Source of the DNA: an uncultured Dialister sp.
Lineage (GTDB): Bacteria > Bacillota > Negativicutes > Veillonellales > Dialisteraceae
Assembly: GCA_934193095.1 (NCBI GenBank)
Contig: CAKPUX010000027.1
Location: 1-27,711, forward strand
Length of the DNA stretch: 27,711 nt
Direction of reading: 5' to 3'
The position numbers and the translations under genes were made by a program. Under the pieces are notes generated by a model, which saw nothing but the letters and a program-made list of their open reading frames with translations, had not been told where the DNA came from and did no database searches. Within the stretch, counting starts at the first letter, position 1, and every line of letters starts with the position of its first letter. Of the stretch, positions 23,716 to 27,711 are shown one piece after another.

Positions 23716-24156
23716 ATGAAAACAACATTCATGGCCAATGCGGGCAACATCACTCGCAAATGGTATATCGTTGATGCTGCAGGACTGACTGTTGGCCGTC
23801 TGGCTGCCAGCGTTGCCAAAGTTCTGACCGGCAAGAATAAACCTACCTACACACCGCATGTTGACACTGGTGACAACGTCATCATCATCAACGCAGATAA
23901 AGTCGTTTTCTCCGGCAAAAAAGAACTGAAGAAAGTTTACTTCCACTACACCGGATATATCGGCGGCGACAGATACCAGAAGGCTGGCGACGCTCTTCGT
24001 GAAAAACCGGTATGGGTCGTAGAACATGCTATCCGCGGCATGCTTCCGAAGAACAAGCTCGGTGCTCAGATGTACCGCAAGCTCCATGTATACGCAGGCG
24101 CTGAACATCCGCATGCAGCACAGCAGCCTGAAGAACTGAAATTTGATATCCGTTAA
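23716..24156 (+). CDS. rplM: 50S ribosomal protein L13
   Basis: This is a 146-residue large-subunit protein that binds 23S rRNA early in assembly. Typical segments are visible: RKWYIVDAAGLTVGRLAASV at the N-terminus, YTPHVDTGDNVIIINADKV, then YFHYTGYIGG and GMLPKNKLGAQMYRKLHVYA near the C-terminus. The length is normal for the family. AGAAGGAG lies upstream of the ATG. rpsI follows after 22 bp, the standard bacterial pair. A consensus promoter and structured leader suggest strong, possibly self-regulated expression. The two-gene unit is flanked by an inverted pair of intergenic repeats. Confidence 0.97.
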   Translation: MKTTFMANAGNITRKWYIVDAAGLTVGRLAASVAKVLTGKNKPTYTPHVDTGDNVIIINADKVVFSGKKELKKVYFHYTGYIGGDRYQKAGDALREKPVWVVEHAIRGMLPKNKLGAQMYRKLHVYAGAEHPHAAQQPEELKFDIR

Positions 24157-24178
24157 CCAGAAGGGAAGGAAATAAGAA

Positions 24179-24571
24179 ATGGCAGAAGCTACATACTACG
24201 GCACTGGCCGCAGAAAAACATCCGTTGCCAGAGTCCGTCTGGTACCGGGACAGGGTAACATCACAATCAATGGCCGTGATCTGAAGGATTACTTCGATCT
24301 CGCAACCCTCGAACTGATCATTAAACAGCCGCTCGAACTGACCGGCACCACCACCGCATATGACGTTATCGCTAACGTAAAGGGCGGCGGACGTACAGGC
24401 CAGGCTGGCGCTATCCGTCATGGCATCAGCCGTGCTCTCCTCGATGTCGATGGAGACTACAGAAAAGTTCTGAAAGTCGCAGGTCTCCTGACCCGTGATC
24501 CAAGAATGAAAGAACGTAAGAAATACGGCCTCAAGAAAGCAAGAAAAGCAAGCCAGTTCTCCAAACGTTAA
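24179..24571 (+). CDS. rpsI: 30S ribosomal protein S9
   Basis: This is a 130-residue small-subunit protein whose C-terminal tail reaches toward the P-site tRNA. It is recognised by YYGTGRRKTSVARVRLVPGQ at the start, GGGRTGQAGAIRHGISRALL in the middle and the basic end KKYGLKKARKASQFSKR, which keeps the conserved final Lys-Arg. Length and order are normal. A purine-rich AAGGGAAGGAAATAAGAA precedes the ATG. The gene is transcribed with rplM and ends at a strong terminator. Confidence 0.97.
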   Translation: MAEATYYGTGRRKTSVARVRLVPGQGNITINGRDLKDYFDLATLELIIKQPLELTGTTTAYDVIANVKGGGRTGQAGAIRHGISRALLDVDGDYRKVLKVAGLLTRDPRMKERKKYGLKKARKASQFSKR

Positions 24572-24588
24572 TCATTGGAGGAATACAG

Positions 24589-24620
24589 AAAACGCTCATG
24601 GATTTCCATGGGCGTTTTTT
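24589..24620 (+). terminator. Intrinsic terminator of rplM-rpsI
   Basis: AAAACGCTCATGGA pairs with TCCATGGGCGTTTT, with a T6 run, 18 bp after the rpsI stop. Confidence 0.88.
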
Positions 24621-24663
24621 CTTGCGCTTAAATGAGAAATGGCGGTGTCGCGCAATCTAACGA

Positions 24664-24952
24664 GAAAGCAGGGATGAGTAGCCAGGGATTGGGGATTAGG
24701 GATTAGGAGTGACTAGTGACTGGTGACTGGGATTCTCCGGCATCGTCATCCCGAGCGTAGCCGAGGGATCTCTACTGCACTGCGGAAATCAGCGGGTATG
24801 CACTGAGGGGAAACGATGTCTTAGTGCTGTCTCACATCAGGCAATGAGCGTTCTGCCATAGAGATTTTTCGGCTACGCTTCCAATGCCGACGGCGCGAAG
24901 CGCTATCAAAACTCCGCGGCGCTTCCATATTTTTATGCGCCGCACTACCATT
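24664..24952 (+). repeat. Right arm of the inverted pair flanking rplM-rpsI
   Basis: It starts GAAAGCAGGGATGAGTAGCC, runs through GTGACTAGTGACTGGTGACT and the TIR-bounded element, and ends in the CCGCGGCGCTTCCATATTTT hairpin. It is the reverse complement of 23128-23408 with scattered differences, estimated by eye at roughly 85 percent identity. Confidence 0.82.
24744..24892. repeat. TIR-bounded 149 bp element, copy 4
   Basis: The left end is CGTCATCCCGAGCGTAGCCG. The right end inverted (CGTCGGCATTGGAAGCGTAG) is more diverged than in copy 3. The core matches copy 3 inverted (GTGCTGTCTCACATCAGGCA, ATGAGCGTTCTGC). Confidence 0.7.
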
Positions 24953-25045
24953 TCGCATTTCTCATTTCTAATTTCTCATTCAAGCACAGCTTTCAAACGG
25001 AATCAAAGAGCCGCACGCCCCTCGGGCTAACCCCGAACCCTGCCC
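24953..25045 (+). repeat. Mosaic cassette tail before the 25113 gene
   Basis: TTTCGCATTTCTCATTTCTA, AGCACAGCTTTCAAACGGAA and TCAAAGAGCCGCACGCCCCT are followed by CGGGCTAACCCCGAACCCTG. This is the same closing block as before the genes at 14631 and 27179. Confidence 0.55.
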
Positions 25046-25077
25046 CTGCCTCCCTACAATTTCTTTCCTCTATGAAG

Positions 25078-25083
25078 TATAAT
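25078..25083 (+). promoter_or_regulatory. Possible -10 box of the 25113 gene
   Basis: An exact TATAAT lies 29 bp before the start codon. No good -35 is visible at 16-18 bp, so only the -10 can be supported. Confidence 0.4.
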
Positions 25084-25112
25084 AAAGGAGACCGATTCAC
25101 CAAGGAGGATTT

Positions 25113-26576
25113 ATGACTGCAAACGATATTCATGACGCGATAGAGACATTTGCTCGCTACGGTGTGCCGCGGGAGCGGATTTTTAATGAAGTCATGCGTG
25201 CGCGCTATCTGGACTATGTACTTTTCCTGAATCCGGAGAATGTCCAGTACGGGATCTCCATCGATGACCTGTACGAAAATATGAAACGCACGGCAGACAA
25301 GCTGGGCATGTATGAGGGCGATGCAGATACCTATGCGCGCGTTTATACACTTGCGCTCCGTGTGGAGCCGCTGGTCTTTGCGCCGGAAATGCCAACGGCA
25401 CCTGCCAAAGTGCATGCGCTGCTCGCAGAAGCGGTAAAGAAGGCAGAGGCCGTGGGAAATACGGTGCTTTTCACCGGCGCAGAAGAATATCTGCCTTACC
25501 TTGCCGGAATTTTCCAGGATCTCGGGGGAAAACGTATCGCTGTTGCGGTGAAGGATGCCATCTGGAAAGAGCGTCTTCACTACGTCTTCCCACGCGGCCG
25601 TGCGATGCTCGAGAGCGAACTTGCGGAAGATACCGAGCACTACGATTACATTTTTGATTTTGAAACAAATGGCATCGCAGCGCTGGCCGATTTGAGACAG
25701 CGCCTCGCCGAGAACGGCGTGATGGACGTTATTATTCCTTCGGCGCTGCTGACGAAAGAGGGGGATGCTGCGCTTGCTGCCAGAAGAAGCTTGGCGGCCG
25801 AGAAGAAACTGACGGCTTTCTATGATACGGAAATCGGTGGGAACGAGTACGCCTACCTGCGCTTTGCCGGAGAAGCAGTCAAGACCGTGTCTTTCGGTCT
25901 GTCGGATTTCGCAGACGGCGCCTTCCGCGGCGTAGACCAGCTCTCGCTTCCGTCGGACACCTTCATTGAAGCCGATGACTGGAACTATGATCTCTACGCT
26001 TTCAATGGCTCGCCGAGCGTGCAGATGCTCCTTTCTCAAAATATCGTTTCACCGGATTTCACGCTTGGAGACGTCTTCTACGATGTGCCGATGGAAGAAA
26101 TCGAGACCGACCTGCCGCTGATTTCTAGGGAAGCGGTGACGGACTCGGGCGTGCGGATGGATCTCGCGGCGCATGTACGTGAAAAAACGTCGGCGGTTCT
26201 GCGCGTTCTTGCGGCAGGCGACCTCGTCCTGACCACGGTGGAAGGGCATCTTCGCACTGCCGTCGTAAAAGAACCTTGCGTTACATCTGACGAAGGCATC
26301 CTGGCCTTCCGCCCAGTGGATGCCTATACCGGCGAATACGTGAAACTCTATTTCGATGGGAAACTGGGCGAACTTTTTCTCGCAACCATGAAAGCAGGGG
26401 AACATTGGTATCTCACGACATCCCGACTCCTCCGTTTGCCCATTCCGCCGGCAGGAAAGGAAACCATGGAAGCCCTCACCAGACTTTGCGATGAACGTAC
26501 CCAAGCTCTCGCTGCTGCGGAAGCCGCATGGAGAGAAGCCAAAGAAGAGAGTGTCAGAAGGATGGTCGGGAAATAG
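25113..26576 (+). CDS. Degenerate N6-adenine methylase-like protein with specificity-subunit-like C-terminus
   Basis: This is a 487-residue cytoplasmic protein. AAGGAGG precedes the ATG. The layout resembles a type I restriction methylase: a helical N-terminus (1-85) and a Rossmann-like region where GNTVLFTGAEEYLPYL (115-130) stands in place of the SAM-binding DPxxGxG motif. YDYIFDFETNG (177-187) stands in place of NPPY/F, and NGVMDVIIPSALLTKEGDAA (201-220) resembles the strand and helix after motif IV. Residues 355-445 (AVLRVLAAGDLVLTTVEGHL, HWYLTTSRLLRLPIP) look like an HsdS target-recognition domain. A C-terminal helix with coiled-coil character ends the protein. Both catalytic motifs are missing, so methylation is unlikely. 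No hsdR, hsdM or hsdS is in the window. The fold assignment is by eye; a regulatory or DNA-binding role is speculation. Confidence 0.55.
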   Translation: MTANDIHDAIETFARYGVPRERIFNEVMRARYLDYVLFLNPENVQYGISIDDLYENMKRTADKLGMYEGDADTYARVYTLALRVEPLVFAPEMPTAPAKVHALLAEAVKKAEAVGNTVLFTGAEEYLPYLAGIFQDLGGKRIAVAVKDAIWKERLHYVFPRGRAMLESELAEDTEHYDYIFDFETNGIAALADLRQRLAENGVMDVIIPSALLTKEGDAALAARRSLAAEKKLTAFYDTEIGGNEYAYLRFAGEAVKTVSFGLSDFADGAFRGVDQLSLPSDTFIEADDWNYDLYAFNGSPSVQMLLSQNIVSPDFTLGDVFYDVPMEEIETDLPLISREAVTDSGVRMDLAAHVREKTSAVLRVLAAGDLVLTTVEGHLRTAVVKEPCVTSDEGILAFRPVDAYTGEYVKLYFDGKLGELFLATMKAGEHWYLTTSRLLRLPIPPAGKETMEALTRLCDERTQALAAAEAAWREAKEESVRRMVGK

Positions 26577-26617
26577 GTTTAATGGGCTAAGCAGGTTCAG
26601 CTTGATAGGGGGGATAG

Positions 26618-26750
26618 CCCCTTCCTTTGGAAGTGGCAGGCGAACGCAGCGAGCCGGGGGTGGCCTAGGGAAACGGAATTAACGTATTCCACTAGCCAAC
26701 CTCCGCCCCTTCGGGGCACCTCCTTCCAGAGGAAGGAGGGAAATGCGAAA
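26618..26750. repeat. Long palindromic intergenic element
   Basis: The left half (TAGCCCCTTCCTTTGGAAGT, GCCGGGGGTGGCCTAG) is roughly complementary to the right half (CTAGCCAACCTCCGCCCCTT, CACCTCCTTCCAGAGGAAGG), around the centre GGAATTAACGTATTCC. The right half contains two small hairpins, GCCCCTTCGGGGC and CCTCCTTCCAGAGGAAGGAGG, related to those at 17837-17871. Confidence 0.6.
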
Positions 26751-26753
26751 TAG

Positions 26754-26831
26754 TTAAGGAAACGCTGATTCAATCGCAGAGTCAGATTTGACAAGAATTT
26801 TTATACATAGCTTCGTCATAACCTTCCTTAA
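26754..26831. repeat. 78 bp AT-rich segment with 8 bp inverted ends
   Basis: TTAAGGAA (26754-26761) and TTCCTTAA (26824-26831) bound an AT-rich stretch that differs from the surrounding repeat DNA. No coding sequence is seen. It could be an insertion remnant, but this is weakly supported. Confidence 0.3.
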
Positions 26832-26877
26832 ATAGCTCGCAGTTACTTCTGCGCACTGAACCCGCCAACCTGAAGTT

Positions 26878-27156
26878 TGAAAGCAGGGATGAGTGGCTAG
26901 TGACTAGTGACTGGTAGCTAGGGATTAGTGGCTAGGGATTAGGAGTCTCAACTGACTGGTGACTTGAATACCACTTTCGGGCATCGCCCTATTTATAGTC
27001 CGCGGCGCTTCATTATTTTTCGCGCCGCACCACCACTCCTCACTCCTAACTCCTCACTCCTAACTGGCGAGTAGAGCTTTCATCCGCAATCAAAGGACGC
27101 CTCGCTCCGCGGACTACCCCTGAACCCTGAACCTTGAACCTTGAACCCTAAACCCT
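26878..27156 (+). repeat. Full mosaic cassette directly upstream of xtp
   Basis: In order: GAAAGCAGGGATGAGTGGCT; strings of GTGACTAGTGACTGGTAGCT and GGGATTAGTGGCTAGGGATT; CTTGAATACCACTTTCGGGC; the GCGGCGCTTCATTATTTTTC hairpin; CACTCCTCACTCCTAACTCC; TTTCATCCGCAATCAAAGGA; and CCTGAACCCTGAACCTTGAA repeated. It ends 8 bp before the xtp ribosome-binding site. It lacks the TIR element found in the copy at 24664. Confidence 0.7.
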
Positions 27157-27178
27157 ATCTACCAAGAGGAGATTCAAA

Positions 27179-27711
27179 ATGATGGAAACGAAAAAAATCG
27201 TACTGGCTACGCACAATCAAGGAAAGATCAGAGAATTTCAGAAAGCCTTTGCAGAGATCGGATGGCAAGCTGTGCCGATCGCAGACATTGCGGAGGTAGA
27301 AGACCCGGAAGAGACGGGGACGACCTTCGAAGAAAACGCGCTGCAGAAGGCCCGCTGCTATGCGAAGGCGGTGGATCTTCCCGTGCTCTCCGATGACTCG
27401 GGCATCATTGCCTGCGCGCTGGGAGACAGACCGGGAGTGTACTCGGCGCGCTATGCCGGACACCATGGCGACGATGAAGCCAATAACCAGAAGCTCATCC
27501 GGGACCTCGCCCCTTACACGGGGGATGACCGCAAGGGCTACTATGCCTGCGTCGTCGCACTTGTCTGGCCGGATGGCAGATCCCTTACGGGAAAAGGGAC
27601 GTGCGATGGGATCATCCGTGATTTCTATCAGGGGGAAGGCGGCTTCGGCTATGATCCGCTCTTCTATCTGCCGGAATTTGGAAAAACCATGGCAGAGCTT
27701 TCGATGGAAGA
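27179..27711 (+). CDS. Non-canonical purine NTP pyrophosphatase (RdgB/HAM1), 5' part
   Basis: The gene runs off the window after 177 complete codons. The enzyme hydrolyses ITP, dITP and XTP to monophosphates and so keeps deaminated purines out of DNA and RNA. Family motifs are clear: ATHNQGK near the N-terminus (substrate and phosphate binding), TTFEENALQKA, SDDSG (catalytic acidic cluster), RPGVYSARYAG and GEGGFGYDPLF. The first of two adjacent ATG codons (27179 and 27182) is chosen because AGAGGAG lies 7 bases upstream. The upstream DNA is a repeat cassette, and no promoter is evident between it and the gene. The usual symbols are xtp or rdgB. Confidence 0.93.
   Translation, partial: MMETKKIVLATHNQGKIREFQKAFAEIGWQAVPIADIAEVEDPEETGTTFEENALQKARCYAKAVDLPVLSDDSGIIACALGDRPGVYSARYAGHHGDDEANNQKLIRDLAPYTGDDRKGYYACVVALVWPDGRSLTGKGTCDGIIRDFYQGEGGFGYDPLFYLPEFGKTMAELSME

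Noticed and set aside
25113..26576. An active type I restriction-modification system
   Set aside because: No hsdR or separate hsdM/hsdS gene is in the window, and the one candidate lacks both the SAM-binding glycine motif and NPPY/F.
23128..27156. The regularly recurring short strings (GTGACTGGTGACTAGG, GAACCTATAGAACCT, TGAACCCTGAACC) as a CRISPR array
   Set aside because: Units are 8-12 bp, contiguous and degenerate, with no unique spacers of constant length and no cas gene nearby.

Overview
The window looks like chromosome from a diderm Firmicute of the class Negativicutes (a Dialister, Megasphaera or Veillonella relative). This is inferred from the combination of outer-membrane proteins (the anchor of a YadA-type trimeric autotransporter and a complete classical autotransporter with a 12-strand-type barrel ending in Phe) with Firmicutes-like housekeeping genes, sigma-A type promoters and intrinsic terminators. 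No mobile-element transposase, tRNA, rRNA or CRISPR array was found. Genus-level assignment is a guess.

Layout. 1-3970: two surface-protein genes, the 3' end of a trimeric autotransporter and a full type Va autotransporter whose promoter region carries a G7 tract. 3971-5169: 1.2 kb without genes, filled with intergenic repeats. 5266-5661 (minus): a lone type II/IV pseudopilin. 5867-14252: rpoB-rpoC as an isolated operon with two candidate promoters and an attenuator-like hairpin in its leader. 14328-16261: two secreted proteins of unknown function that look like distant paralogues. 16447-17709: a DEAD-box RNA helicase. 18088-18939: a polytopic membrane protein of unknown function. 19282-23025: single-chain FGAM synthase (purL) for purine synthesis. 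23596-24620: rplM-rpsI with a consensus promoter and a structured leader. 25113-26576: a protein that resembles a catalytically dead N6-adenine methylase joined to a type I specificity-subunit-like domain. 27179-end: the start of xtp/rdgB (house-cleaning ITP/XTP pyrophosphatase).

The most striking feature is the intergenic DNA. Nearly every gap from 3971 onward is built from the same set of modules in different combinations and orientations: a 146-160 bp element bounded by about 37 bp terminal inverted repeats (four copies); GC-rich hairpins; short tandem strings related to GTGACTGGTGACTAGG, GAACCTATAGAACCT and TGAACCCTGAACC; and a CAATCAAAGG-GGC block. Several of these composite cassettes end directly at the ribosome-binding site of the next gene. 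A roughly 285 bp composite is present as an inverted pair flanking rplM-rpsI. This mosaic repeat system, an insertion in RpoC made of extra copies of a native motif, the possible phase-variable adhesin promoter and the orphan pseudo-methylase are the items most worth follow-up.
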